Shown here: positions 22,734 to 37,700 of the stretch, piece after piece | Numbering within the stretch: position 1 is the stretch's first letter | Layout of the letters: every line of letters starts with the position of its first letter | Source: Ischnura elegans | Taxonomy: Eukaryota; Arthropoda; Insecta; Odonata; Coenagrionidae | Assembly: GCF_921293095.1 (NCBI RefSeq) | Contig: NC_060246.1 | Coordinates: forward strand, 85,929,030-85,993,029 | DNA length: 64,000 nt | Direction: 5' to 3' | Program-made: the position numbers and the translations under genes | Notes under the pieces: model-generated | Databases searched by the model: none | Told to the model about the DNA's origin: nothing | Seen by the model: only the letters and a program-made list of their open reading frames with translations

Positions 22734-25700
22734 GTAACAGATTTTTTTCTATTTTTTCGTGATCCAAGCTATGAGAAAATTACATTTCTGCTGATACTCT
22801 ATATTTTTAGCGCAAATGCGAGATCCCTCTGGGGCAGTCGTCCCAGTCCGTGGCTTGCGGCTCACTTTGCGATCTGTTGATCATGTTCCTCCTCCTCCCG
22901 CTGTCGGCCGAAGGATGTTGGATGATGCAGTATCCTCAACTCCTCCTAATTTACCATCGACCCTTCAAAATATTATGGATCCCTCTGGAACAATATTAAG
23001 TGAAGGTATTGAGTGGCATTGAAATATCTACATCACTTGTTTTTTTGTGTTTCTCTGCACTTTACATCGAAAAAACAGCAATTTAAAGGTAATGTTATTT
23101 TAACCATAAATTGATACTAAGTTTCTGTTTTAGATGTGTTGTCAGAAGATACTCGACTACCCTGGTTTGAGCTATGGCGTGAAGTTTTTCTTCAAGTTCA
23201 ACCAGTATTTGAACATGAATTCATAAAGCATTACGTCGCCTGTATCCTTATCATTTTCCCCTTAAATGTAGCTTATCTGCTCCTTTACGAATAAGTATTA
23301 GTTTGATTGATTCCTCTTAGTAATTGATATTCATGAAGAACGATTTAATCTCTTTGTTGATTTGCTTGTCAGATTTCCTTAACTTGTATGTTAGGCTTCC
23401 TAGTGGTCAGTTCTTCGGAAGGCGACGTCTCGTCAGTTGAACGGCTAAACTCTCTGTGGAAAGAGGTGCAAAAATTATCCAGCAAGACCAGCGGAGGTGG
23501 ACCAAAATGGTTTTTTCCTAATGCAATTTTGAAGTACTGCATTATTTTACACGACCAATCTACTGATGATCTCCAAAAGTAAGTGAATTAATCGTATATG
23601 ATTGTCTTCTGTTGGCCTCATGATTTCAAAAATATCATTTTGATTCATCTGTGGGATTGATTTTGGGAAGCAGATAAGTCTCAACACTAGGGCATTTCTT
23701 TTTCACCCTAGAGAAGCATTAAATAAAGCTTTAAGAATAAGTACCTGTGATGACAATTAATAATGACTTACATTGTCTCAGGGAAGCATAGGTGATGTGG
23801 GGAAATAGCATTTGGTGGAACTAGTTCAGCTCCTTGGCAGTGTTAGATTTTGAAGCATATTTAAACAACGTATTGCTATTATTTTGGGTAGTTTCATGAA
23901 CTTTATTTAGGCCATTCCTAAAATATATCATGAGTTAGCTTCTGACTCTCCCCTTGATGTCTTTTCAATGATATTCATCTATCCAGGAACTTAAAATACC
24001 ATGAGTTTGATATTTGGTGTATGAATAATTATTTAAAAGCCAATTATGAATATTTTACCTAGTACAATGGCATTTAGAATTATGAGGATTTGAGGAACCA
24101 TTTCAAGGAACGGAGTACTGGATACAGTATCATAAGGGACAAGTATGGAAATATTTTGATTGAGAACGAAGACAAAGCCGAGAGATGGAAAGAATACCTG
24201 GAGGAGTTATGCAATTGAAGAAAACTCAGGTCAAAAATTATTGAAGAGGTAAATGAAGTAGAGAAGGATGTTGTAGGAGCAAGCATCTTAAGATTGGAAT
24301 TTAATGCTTCAATAAGAGACTTGCGAAAGAGTAAGGCCCCAGAAATAGATGACATTCCGGCAGAACTAATCAAAAATACAGTAGAAAAGATCTTCGCTCA
24401 ACTGTAAAAAATTATCTGTTGTATGCACTTAGCGGAGGTTTACCTAGTGACTTTGAGAAGAATAAATTATTCCTATACCCAAAAAGATGAGAGCAGGGAA
24501 GTGTGAAGATTTTAGGACCATACGCCTGATGACACATGCGTCAAAGATTCTGATAAGAATAATTTACAGGATAATAGAACGAAGAGCAGAAGAATTTCTG
24601 GATGAGGACCAATTTGGATTTAGGAAAAGCAAGGGCACAAGAGAAGTTAGGTTGGCTCTTAGGCTGCTCAAAGAGAAGAGAATGGAGAGGAGCAAACCGA
24701 CTTTTATATGCTTGGTTGATTTAGAGAATTGATAACACGGAATTCAATGCTTAGAATCCTCAAAGAAATCAGAGCGCTCTACAATGACCCATAGTCTGTA
24801 TAAAAACCTAGTTCCTGTGATCAAATGTGGACCCAACTGCACAGAAGCAAGAATAGGAAAAGGGGTGAGACAAGGGTGTGCACTTTCCCCCGCAATGTTT
24901 TATGTTTACATTGAGAAAACCGTCAATGCATTCAAGGAGAAAGCTTTGGGTGTCAATAGTAACGGATAAAAAGTAAGGATGAGCAGAAGATGGTACAACA
25001 TAGTTGGACACACGATGAGGCATTATGGCCTGATGAAGACAATCGTTGAAGGACAAGGGGAAGGGATGAAGGGCAATGGATGGCCCGGAATGAGTTACAT
25101 ACGATAGAAAAGAGGAATGGAGAGCTGCATCAAACCAATCTTAGGATTGTTGACGGATGATGATGAATATTTTTAATAGAAACCTTATTTGATAATTATG
25201 TAGCTACAGTGCGGAATTGTTTGCCATGGGTGTACAAATAGTGAGTCATATTCTCCTTCAATTACACAGGAAAGGTACTACTGGTCCCTTACCCTTGTTT
25301 ATGCCATTTATTCCTTTCATGCATTTTGATGTGCAATCAATCCTGCGGAGGAGGTGGTATATTTACACACCGGCAGTTGGACCTGCACTCGGTATAAATA
25401 CTGGGGAGAGAATTGCGGATCGTCGTTGTGCACAAATAGTGAGTTGATGAGAAGTGACTCATGAGTCTTTAATACAGAGTGGAAGTTAACCAATTTTTGA
25501 GTTTACTTTGCATCATTCTATTTTTTTTCTGGTTGATATTGCACTGTGCTATCCTGCATTCAGGTCCCTGGCAAAGCTGTTTAGGTGTGTCCAACGTACA
25601 CATATAAGTTACATCTGCTAAGTTTTTTTGACTGCACAGCTCTAATTATTCCACTGAAGTTTTTCCATGAAAAAGGTCTTAATATAGCAGACTGTGAATA

Positions 25701-28700
25701 GCTGTCTCTTCAGTTGGAATTTTTGGTTCTTTTATTTGAAGCGTGTTCTTTAGTGGGGAATTGACGCTTTTATAAAAACAATGTTGTGTTATTGTTCCTT
25801 TAGGTTATTTTAAGGATTGCTGAAAGCAGAACTAGCCAAGTATCAAGTGTATTTCATGCTTCTGTACCCAGAATCAGAGTGCTCTGAAGTTTTGTGTTGT
25901 CCTTTCACCCATTAGCTGTAGGGAATAGAATATCCCTGATTGAAACAATAATTTGGTGAAAAACCTGGAAAATATCTAGCCTAATGGAAACCTGTGTCAG
26001 TATTGGATAGTTTAGCATTTTCTTTTAAGTGCATAATTGATTTCCCGCTGCAAAAATACCTTTTGTGTAAGGATAATGTGACATAACTGCCTAATGGTGC
26101 AGGCAAAAACTTATTAATGCTATACACTTGCATATTGCTGCTGTCTGGGATAGTGAACAGGGGCAGGCAGGGAGGAAGAGAGGGATGGAGGGGTAGAGCA
26201 GTGAAATAGTAGGGGGTGGTTGTAAGCCAGCAGTCAAACTCATGGATGTTACAGGCAGCACCTATTTTTCTCAAATCTGAGAAAGGGGATGAATATTGGA
26301 TGGATCAAAGGAACTGGTTAAGGCCTTCAAGGATTTATAGTCAGTGGAAAGGTTGAGTGTCAGACAACTGGCATAATCATCATCATTAGTCAACAATTTT
26401 AGGATTCATTTCATATAATTTTCCTCTCCATTCGCCAATTCTGTGTGCAATATTTTAATGTATCTTTATTTATGTTCCTTTGCATTCATCAATTGTTTGA
26501 TCTGTGTATCTCATTAGGCCTTGTTATGTCTCATGAAGTGAGTGATCAGGTCTCCCTATCTCTTTCTCAGGGTTTATTGACACATCTCTTTTTCCCTACC
26601 CTTCTTAGGTTTTAGGTCTGATTCACTCTGTTGATTCATTTCATTTTCATCATTCTCCTGTTGTGCCACATGTCCAATACCTCCACCTTTGACTTCTCCA
26701 ACGCTGTCATCATTAGTGCATGGAAAAATAGTCCACAGTTTTGGGGAAAAAGTCACCCAACAAGTCGCTAATATTTGAAAAAAAGTCTTTATAAGTACAA
26801 GTTACTTTTATCAATTCTCACTAAATTCACCCTGTATTTGTAAAAAGACCTCATAAATGTGAGTTGTCATGTTGTCGTTTAGAAAACAATCTCAATAATA
26901 CCACAAAATAAATATAACTATTTTAAATACCTAGTGCTACAGTTGATAACTAATGTATCTATCTACCATGTAGAAAAAATATAGATAACTATTATTTTTA
27001 TTCTTAATGCCATACCTGATAAGTATTAATTTGTTGGATTGAGTATAAATATAAAAAAAACATCATGTCCAGGCTACCTTCTGTTAGAAGCCACTTCAGG
27101 GTAACAAAACGGAAGAGGTAAGGTTATAGTGAGGACCCTAAGAGAGCCTTTCCCTTGGCCTTAAAACAGGAATTTCCTGTTTTGTGCTATTAATATTATC
27201 ATAATAATATGCTCTATTTATTATCCCAAATAGCCAAGGGAGATTACGGCCATAGAATTCAAATTCTCAAGTTGAAACTCTAAATTAGTCAAAGGTTTTA
27301 TACAATTGCAAAATGAATTTGTGTTATGTATCCTGAATACTTTTTCAATTCAGTTTTTTTTTACTTAGTGTCCCTTGCCAAATGCCACATGTAATCATCT
27401 CAGATTTGGCACTTTTTTCCTAGAATATACCTTCATTATCAAATCCTCAATCTCCAATTGCCCTCCTACTCCCCTCCTCCCCTCCCATCCTTATCTTCCC
27501 TCACTCCATCCTGCCATGACTGGTCCCCCCTCTTTCCCTTCTGCTTTATGGAAAAAAAATAATGGCAGCTTTAGGTTCTCTTTTATCTCACATCCTCAGG
27601 ATGTTTCTAAACCATTCTCTCTATACAAGTGTCCACCTCTTTAGTCTTGGTATCAATAATTTTCCTTAACACTTCATTCTAACTTTTTCCGTTTTTGAGA
27701 ACCTGCCCGATATCCTTCAAACCTCTGTTTTTGTGGCTTGCAATTTACCTTTCTTCCTTTCATTTAGAATCCATGTTATGGCTGCATAAGCATTACAGTC
27801 TCCTTTTTATGTATCTTCTCTTGTTGTTCCTCAACAAGTCCTACAAATAATCACCTTAGATGTAGCACTTGTTACAAAATGTATGTGCATTATTACCATA
27901 TCCTCATTGGTCCTCTCACAGTCCCAGAAAGTTTATCGTCATCGCATTCCCATAAATGGAAATGAAAAAATAATTCTACTTTAATGCTCCATAGCTTGAT
28001 ATTCTGTATTACATTGGCCCTTTTAGTCATCATGACCAAGTGGACATTGTGGTATTAATTTGTACGTCTTAACTTATTCCTGTCCTATCCATTTCTCAAC
28101 TTAGCCTGTGGATGCATGGTAATCCTCAGAAATGATAACCTTGGGCTGGATATTTCCCATTTTCAGGGCAGAAATAACTTTTTCCTGAGGGCATCATATA
28201 TACCTATTTTCTGTCAACCCTTAGACTGTCAAATCTTTCTTTCTTCTTTCCAACTTTAAACTCTCAAAGCAATGTGGTGTACCCTTGGGGTTTTGTCTTA
28301 CACTACTCCAGTCTTCAAGTTGTCCAATATGAGTTGAAAAGGAAAATAGTATTACATATGTATAACCAGCCACTTCTAATGAATGGTTTATTTATAGTGA
28401 GGATTGCTGGCATGATCTGGGTCACTGCTAATTGATCCTCCTGAAGAGACTCATGTCAGTTGTACCTAGTCTTTTCATATTTTAATGATTGTTATTCCTG
28501 AAATAATCAGGCTCTGCTAATATATGTACATTAATGACATATCAGCCAGTTCATTAAAATCATGATCATTTTGTCTGAATCTAAATACAAATGGTCTGAT
28601 AATTAAACGGAATCGCAATACAATGAATTGAGATTTTGAACAGAGGCCTTAAGTCTTCTGTGATAAGCTTTTTTCTGGAATTGTTTTGAATTATCAGTGT

Positions 28701-31700
28701 GATAATTTAATTGCTATTATGGTCTCTTGCATGTAAGCAACCCATGTAATTTGCAGCTTAACAAGTCCTTGCCTCATCCTCCACTACAGCAGAATTAAAT
28801 CTCTCATCTTCTATAGAATTGTCTAGTTTTCTGTCTCTTGGACATCCAATTTAGAATCCAAAAATATCCTGTTTTCTCTATCCTAAATTATTTGTGATTA
28901 AAAATCTTAACTTTAGGAAACATTAAAATATTTGTGTGTGCATGTATCAAAACACATGATGATGAATTAAATATGGATTAGAGTAAAATGTAATTTCTTA
29001 CCTACCAATCAAAATTCCATGGGTAAATTCTTTATCTTACTTTATCTTTATTTCTTTATCTCTTAAAAGTTCTTTATCTTTGGATGTATTTATAGTGATT
29101 AGCATTCAGGATGAGAGAAAGAAATCGTCCAGAAATTTGTTTTGAAACATTGTGGATGAAATTTAATTTTAACCCACTTGAAATAAAGGAAAAAATAATA
29201 AGAAATGTTTTGTCTTGAAATCCCTTCTTTTGTAATGAATTTACTAGTGGCATTTGAGAGCCACAGATGTTCTTGGGTTTCCCAGATTTTCATCATTCCT
29301 ACCCTACCTTTACCCTTGGATTGGTCCTTGGCTTTCTAAGGCTCTTTCTCCCCCTTAGAGAGCCAATTATGTGTGGAAATGAAAGAAGCCAGAAAGAATA
29401 ATCATGAAAGGGTGTAATTTATTTCTGATAATTTTCCTGGAGGTTGTTTGATCCCTGGTTTATTGATCTTTGGAGAGCATTCCATCCTTCTTATGAACAA
29501 TCAAGCATTGGCATCTTTCATAAAGGGCAAGCTAATGCTAATTACAGGTTTCTCACCATCCGTCTATCCCATCCCTTTCTTTCATGTCACAAATGACCCA
29601 AGCCATACATGGGGTAATAGTTTTATAGTAAATTACTAGCTGAAATTCTAAAATGAGTGGTTAAGAATGGTATTTTTCATTTTCTTAGAGCCGAAGCTGC
29701 CTTTTCTGAAGTGAAGTCTGTGTTTGGTCTTGGATGCTACCTTTTGAGGATTAATTCAAGAGAGGCTGAGGAAAATGCCAAGGAATCTGGGACAGAAGAA
29801 GGTGAAATGGTTGATCATTGGGTGCAGTATCTTCCAACACAGAGCCTGAACACTCCTGAGGTATCATTGGTTAGAACTATTTTATGACTTTACCTTTAAT
29901 TTTGATGGTATCTGTTAAAAGTATGCTATATTGCATGTAGTACACTATTTATTTTGTATAAATACAAGTAAATTTTCTGATGAATTAATGTATTATGTAC
30001 CAGAGTATACTCTTGCCAGCACCATTATGGAATGTAAACAAAACAAATCAAGGTAATAATACTAAAAAGTAATTGTTTTTATCATTATTCTGTTAAAAAT
30101 ATGTTCAAAAAAAAATTTTTTACCCTCACATAGTGTATATTTTAAAGAGTTGCATTATCAATGTCTAAGTTAGTTATTCAGGGTGTGGGTTAAAGAAAGA
30201 AGTCAAAGAAAACAAAAGGCATTGATTTCGATTTTGTTACCCACCATTAGTGTCTTCATAATATACAAATTATTTGGTTTTAGAAAATGCAGTTGAAATG
30301 AATGTTAATGGTCAACTTTAACCTCATTTGAAAAAGGCCAGATCGGCGGCCATGCGATACCACTCCATATGACGTCACAGGAGCCCAGATGTTATATGAG
30401 TAATCGAGAGTTTTTCATCATCTGAGATTACCAATGCATGCATGAGGCACAGAGCGCAGGGAAACATCTCTTAACAACCACCTATTAAAGTAGCCTATGG
30501 AAGGAAAGTTTCCTTCGTTTGATAGGGTATTAATAATCCTTATTTAAGCCAAGCGCTACCTGCTAGCAGCGTACATCATGGCGGTGCTCATAGCCGCGCA
30601 CCAAGGTGGCCTCACACAGTGGCAGACAGAACCAGAATGATGTCACACGGGCTTTTCCCAGCACTCATACTTAGCCGTCGCGTTTTCGCGCACTTGAAAA
30701 TTTTCACTTTCAATTAATCGCGAAAAATGGATATCGTCATTGTAAAATCTAAAAGCATGCAATATGTATTCCAGGAGTAATAATCTTTCTATTTAGGCTA
30801 TAAAAAAATAGGAAACCACCCTATTAACCATTATGAAAGTAAATCATCAAGAAATGAACACTGGTAAAGGTAGAGCTTACCCATTAGGTGAAGAAGCTCT
30901 GCCTCCCCTGTTATCATGAAATAAAATTAATGCTTGGAAATGTATCCACTTACCAATTTGTAAATATGTACTTATTATTTCCTTTCTTAGTTGGTATGTA
31001 TCACTAACTTTAAAAAGTGAACACCTTCTTAGATACCAGTGCATGGTGCAAAAAAATGTACAACCTTTCATCCAATCATCTCTCTAAAAACTGTTTTCTA
31101 GTGTTCCTATTGTTATAGTGTAGTGTCATGTTAAGTAGTACATAGATTAGCAACTGTAATTCCGTTTGACTGTCTGTTAGAAAATATCATATTTGTATGT
31201 ACTATGGGGGAAAAGAGAATCCCAGTAAAATTTGTGCTGCCACTATGGCTCAGCAGAAAAATTGGTTTCTTTTACAGTGGGTTGTTATTCTTTGTTTGAC
31301 TCGGGAAATTCTAACGAGACAAACTATCTTCATTTTTTCATTGTCAAAATATGTAGGTGCTATGTACATCATACTATTTAGTACATTCCTTAGCATTAAA
31401 AAGTAATGGTAATATCTATTAGACATTTCGTGACTTTCAGCCAGTTCTATTTTATTATTGGGGCTACATAAAAATGTGACACTGTGGTAGTTATATTATA
31501 TGGTCAAAATGTCTGCAGCAATAATAACTGTACTTAGTCTCTTTGGTCTACAACTAAATCCATTCCTTCAGTCCTTTTATTTGAAGGCCCAAGAAAACTT
31601 ATTGATCTAATAACAAGAAGATTTCAGAAATTATGAGGGGGGGTACCCACACCCTCCACAACCCCTCTCAATTTACCACCGAGTTCTTATCTCTTAATTA

Positions 31701-34700
31701 CAGTATTATGAAGATGATTATAATAAGTGATCAAAATCAATGAAATTTTTGATTGGCATAAGAATAAATATGTTAAAGGAACAGATGATTAATAATGTAT
31801 ATTCCAGAAAGAAACTTAACAACGCATACTTTCAATTGTGTCAAAAATTGTTGTCAAAGAAAACTCTGCTATTTTCACTATGCAAAGTCTGAAAGGAAAT
31901 TTAAAAGAACTGTTGGAATCTCATGCAATCACATTGAAATTATTGGGAGAGAAAAGAATAAATTAGTTTGTATTGTATGGATTTTATTTGTTCAACAAAT
32001 TTTCCACCCCGGTTAGCTGTGTCAAGGGCTGATAGGTTTGCTTGGGAAAAGGGAAGCCATTTGCCTGCTGCCAAGTTGATGAGTCAGACCTTCCTGCATG
32101 TTTGTTCCCAGCAGAGGAAGTTGCAACTTTTTTCCTCTGTGGATTTTTTGCACAATTTGTGCATTGTGGGGACTCCATAAAGTTATCACCATGGCTAGTC
32201 CCAGTATACTTAAATTAGTCAAGAGTGACCTCCTCTGTGTGGTCAAAGTTCAGGCTTTGCTCTGGGGCTGTGGTGCTGTGTGCACAATTTGGACTGCTTG
32301 TTGCATCATATGCTCAGCAGTCCATGCTACCTAGTCCGGTACATTCCTCAAATTTCTATCGGGGAAATCATGCCTTGGTAGCTTAAATGGCTAAAGCACT
32401 CTACTGGAAATTGGGGGATCCGGGTTCGAATCCCAGTAAAGGCAAATGATTTTTTCTCTTTGGATTTTTTGCACAATTTCTGCACTGCGGGAGGCTCCGT
32501 AAAGTTAACACCGTGGGTAGTCCTGGTAAACTTAAATCATAACTATGCTCGCCATTTGCTTCACTCCTCCCGTCCCTTTCCTTCTCTTCTACAGTGCAAA
32601 CCGTATCACTAAACAAAGGTTAATTAAACATCAAAATATAAAGTAGTAATAATGTGAATAACTTTTTTCCAATACTAGCGAAATGTGCTCGTATGAGGTG
32701 CTGACGGGGCTTTTAAATTTTCTTTGAGTCTTGAATTTTTGAAAATAACATAGCAATACAATAATATTTAGTAAATATAACATAGCAATAATAATTATCA
32801 ACCATTTATGGCACTCATAAAATTACCACAAAGCTTATCTGTGGGGAACACATTTATAGGAGTGTATTCCTTCTTTCTATCGATTCGTATGCCTATGCAT
32901 CAAGAAATTCTTGAAAAAATATCATTGTAAGTGATGCTACTTTTTCCTGATGTACCTTTTTTCATAAAAAGCTGGTTAAAAAATTGTTGATGTAAAGATA
33001 AGTTACTGATGATATTTAGGATACATTTAGATACATTTCCTGTTTATTTCATTATAACCAATTGAATAGTTACCAAGATAAAAAACTTCTAACTCGCGTA
33101 TCTGGACTTTCTGCAGTGGTGGATACAGATGGGGGGCGCAGGGGGCGTGCGCCCCCCCCTTGTGGGTCCGCCTGTATTACCGAACATCGCAAAACCACAA
33201 TTGTAACATTTTTATATCATAAGATGGCATTGTCTTTTACATGTTTATAATCACTTTAAATAAAATGTTCATATACTTTGCCTGTGACTTGATCATCTTT
33301 AATTACGATAAAAGTAAAGACAACTCAAGATATGTTGCGCCCCCCCCTTGAGTTTTTTCTGTATCCACCACTGATATACCCTTATTCTAAACTCTAAGTA
33401 AGAACATTTTCCATTATGAAACAGTGAAACTCTTAGTTTTTTTCATATTTATAATCTTTTTCCAAAATGTTTGTTATCATGTTCTAATTACTTTGTGTGA
33501 AAGTAAGAATAATGTTTATAGAAATCAGTGAATACGTTGAGATTGGAGGATAAGAATTATCATGAAGATCATTATTTGTGAGGGTTCATGTGGTAAAATG
33601 ATAGAGAGTATATTATTTATTTCAATAATTGTTGAATCTGTTTAATTAGTACATATTCATAATTCTTGATGATTGCTGCAAATAAAATTTCCCATTGCAA
33701 ATAATTGCAATATAGAACTTAGGCTTTCCGAGGTCAGTGGTTACTGCATTGATTACTAGGTTATTAATTATTTTTACAGAAATTTCAAATGACCATGATA
33801 GTTTTAAAAGAATAAGTTTATTCTAATTCCCCAAAATTCTTCAAAGCCTTTACCCTTCATTCAATTACCATTTCCATAAGTTCCTCATAAAAGGAATATT
33901 ATACTTCAATTGTTTGTGCCCCTAGCTGTGCCATTGCATGTGTATAATGCGTTTCATTAATGATTTTCCTTTTCTATTGGGATTACTGCTTGTTTTATTC
34001 CGCATATAGATTCTATTCTCATGCCAGAGATATTTAAAGAATGGTAACCCTTGTCATGTATTATGTTATTTGGGCATTAATGTATGTAACCCTTAATATT
34101 CCTTTGAGAATTAGAGTAGTAGAATAATGTAGAAAGTATAATTATAGAGAAAGGAATAATGTAGTTATAACTTCACGGCAAACCTCATAAAAATCTGGAA
34201 TAGGGAAGTGCACTAGTGTTTCAAATGCACCAAACACATTTTTTAAATTAGAGTTCAGAATAACATAATGTCGTAAAACCACAGTTTAAATCCTAATAGT
34301 GAATACTTTATTCGAGATGACCGTCTGAAATATGGAAAAATTCAAAGGCCGCGAAAACGGGTGTCCATGTTGAATATTGACCGTGACGTCACAAGGCAGT
34401 AGCAGAAGGCAGCTTCTACACCGTTTAGTTCTACCACTATTATTGCATAGAAAAATTACAGAATTTGAGGGTATCCGTTTTTTGCTGTCATAAAATATCT
34501 TCAGAATATATATGTGGCTGCTTCTCTTTTGAGTAAACGACTTCATCATTGCGTAATATATTAATATTCATTTACGTGTCAACTTCAAGTTTGGAAAGAG
34601 TAGTACGAATAGCACATTGAATCTTTAATAAATGCATGATGGCATTTATTTTTCGCTGGGTATATTTTGACACAATGCCGTTTATCATGCCAAAACTTTT

Positions 34701-37700
34701 TTGTAAGAACCGAGTCAAACTAATAAACCTATTTCAGACGTTTGCTGCAAGACTTATTCGTTGCGTATGTATTCACGCCGGCCGGAACGTTCGCCCTTCG
34801 CAACTAGAATCATGGGATGTTAGCCTTATTTCCGAGCTGCCTGGTTGTTGCAATGGTTCGCTGTCCAGGATGGGTTCAAGAAAAGATAATCTTGGTTGGG
34901 AGAAGGAAAATTCCAACGATTTATAAATGGTATACCAAACTTTGATGTATTTATGGTTACTGAATTTTTGAATAAGGAGTACAGGTTCAACGCTCCATAG
35001 AAATGCGAGACGTTAAGGCTAACAAGGGGAGACCGCGTACCTTGTTGCATCTTTTTCAATTAGGGCGTTAGTTAGGCTGTAATTAATTAATTTTCATGCG
35101 TTACTTTTTACAAGTTATATATATAAATCCAAAATGTCCATGTTTATCCAATGGGTCGGTTGGGGTAGTGGTAGCGTGCGCGATTTTAAGGATAGATCTC
35201 ACCCGAAGGATCGTGGTTCAAGACTGCGTCATGGTATTATTTTTTGTTGTCTTCATTGTGATCATACGGCATCAAGTTTATCATTAATTATAATTGCAGC
35301 AGTCATTGACATGAGACAATTTTTTATAATCATTATGGCGTTTAGGTATTTTAGCAGTGTCATTACAAACGCAGAGCTACGATGACTACAAGGGTTGGTG
35401 TGCGCTAAAATGTTAATTTTTTCTTTGCTTATACTGGCCAACTTCCACATTAAAAATGAAAACCACTCTTGCAAGAGCACATACCATTAAAGGCTCGCGG
35501 CAAGCAACAATATGCGTACAGGCATAATTAATAAGAACACAAAGCGAATATAAAATGCCATATATCTCGAACACTTGTAATTCACATTACTCCAAAGGGA
35601 GTTTACTTACTCAGTACATACCTCAGTACCTTGTACTCAGTACCTACCAGTTTACCTCAGTAGCAGTGCTAAAAGAACCATTCTGAAATATAATTTCAAC
35701 TAACAAATAGGATGAAATAAAAGTTGATAACCCTGGACCGGGCGCGCTGGCGTATAAAATACGTCAATCTTTGAAAACCAAGGATTTCGACATTGTATGT
35801 ACATTCTGGGCTATAATGGTCTCGTGTATTCTTACAATGTACTTTGACTGCCTATATTGCGAGTTTTCAAAGTTCGAGGTATTGTAGCTAATTTTTTGGA
35901 TCAGCAAGATGAACCCGTCACCAGTGGAGTACAAATTACGCCGCGCGACCTGCCGTGTACCTTTATATCTGCATCACCTATAAATGTACTAATTTCAACA
36001 AATAAAGATTAACTTTAACAAAAATCGTTTGTTATCATATATGCACATATCATGGGCAAAGTACGCATTTTGCCCGGTCGTGTAAAAGAACAGTCGCTCC
36101 ATAATTCTTTAACCAAACTACTTTCAGTTTATAAATTACGTAGGTCTACGCGGAAGATGCTATATTTTGACTCAACACACTTTCTGATGTGACTGAGGTA
36201 CCTATTAAGTAAATTATTATAATATAAATATCAATTTGATCTTACAATACCTTCAAATGATCTTCAAAACAGAATATCATCGATAGGTAAGAGTCAGGAG
36301 CAGCCTTGAACCATTTATTCCGTATAGCTTGTGCTTAAGGCACGGGAATGAATATCTTCTCCAGGCTTTTGTTTCGACGTCGAGATGAAATTTGGAACAA
36401 AAAATCATTTATAATTCTATTTTGAATTCATGTTTTCGGTACTAGACGACATTTTTAGGAAGCAAACTCCACCGATTCTCGGAAACTCTCGCCGCGCTAA
36501 AGAAGGCGACGGAATTCAGCGATACTCCACTGGTGACTACTGCCTTGTGACGTCACATCTCAATCAAGATGGAGGCACTGTGTTTCAGCGCAACACGAAA
36601 TTTTCCGACTTTCAAAACGTTTTAAAGTGCATACCCCAGATGCAGAAAATAAAAGTGACTATACTAATGTTTCTTTTTTAGGCTAAACTTTCAAATTCAG
36701 CAATAAAAAAAAATTAGTGCACTTCCCTATTGGTTGCCTACTCATTGCCTTGTGAACGGTCTGTCTTTCTAGATTAGTATTCATGTATATCTTTTCAATT
36801 AATTACATGCCATTCCAGATGATCAGGAGGTGTGTGTGGTTTTTTGATGGCCCTTAACTAATCTTTTAGTAGTATTAACAAAATGTACTGCTTGTTGTAT
36901 TTAAGGAGGAAATTCATGAGCCTTCTAGTCATAACACATTATCACAAAAGGGATTGAATGCCGATGTTGGGGAAGAAGCCAGTCCAGAGATGGATAGAGA
37001 TGATACAGACACTGCCAGTGTGTCTGTGTCATATGTAGTACAGGATCATCCACTAAGTCCTGACTCAGATAAGGTACACATCAAACACAAACGATTTGGT
37101 GTTCATTTTTATTAAGTTCCACAGTTAAGTACCAGAGGGCAAGGGTGGAAGTGATTCATTCATTGTGATGGAGTAGTTATCTATTTTATGGTTCCACCAG
37201 TTATTATACTAATCTCTAATTTTATTTCAGCATTTTATTTTATCTTTATTTTGAAGTTATGTAGAATTTAGTCTCTTAGAAAATGTAAAATACTCTGGGC
37301 ATCGTCATATATTAATGTACCCCTTAATGAAAAGAATTCTTTCCATCATAATATCCCAAAACATGATTGTATTACATTGACAATTTAATGATACTTGTTG
37401 TGTGAATTGGTATACAAAAATAACCAAATGAAATTTTCATTGTGTGTTGTTCTTTTTGTTTGGGCTACTTGCTGAAGATGGTAGTTATGTAACCCTCCCC
37501 AAGTCAGTATGCCAAATATAAACCCTTTAAATGGTTGTAGCCTGCCCTGTGAAATATTTTTCTTAAAAGTGGTTTTTCAACTGCTTTGATTTTTGTGGAA
37601 TGGCTGATACATATTGACCTTTGTGTGGAAATGTAAATTTATTTTCCACTCCTTAAAAAAGCCATCAGATGTCACTTTTGGTATGTTATGTACAGTTTTT

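Noticed and set aside
32372-32444. Possible tRNA gene
   Set aside because: Boxes A and B are good but the anticodon arm does not fold and a repeated non-tRNA body follows; called a SINE head.
35590-35660. Short CTCAGTACCT-type tandem repeats
   Set aside because: Irregular and few; no evidence beyond local low complexity inside the 2.5-kb element.
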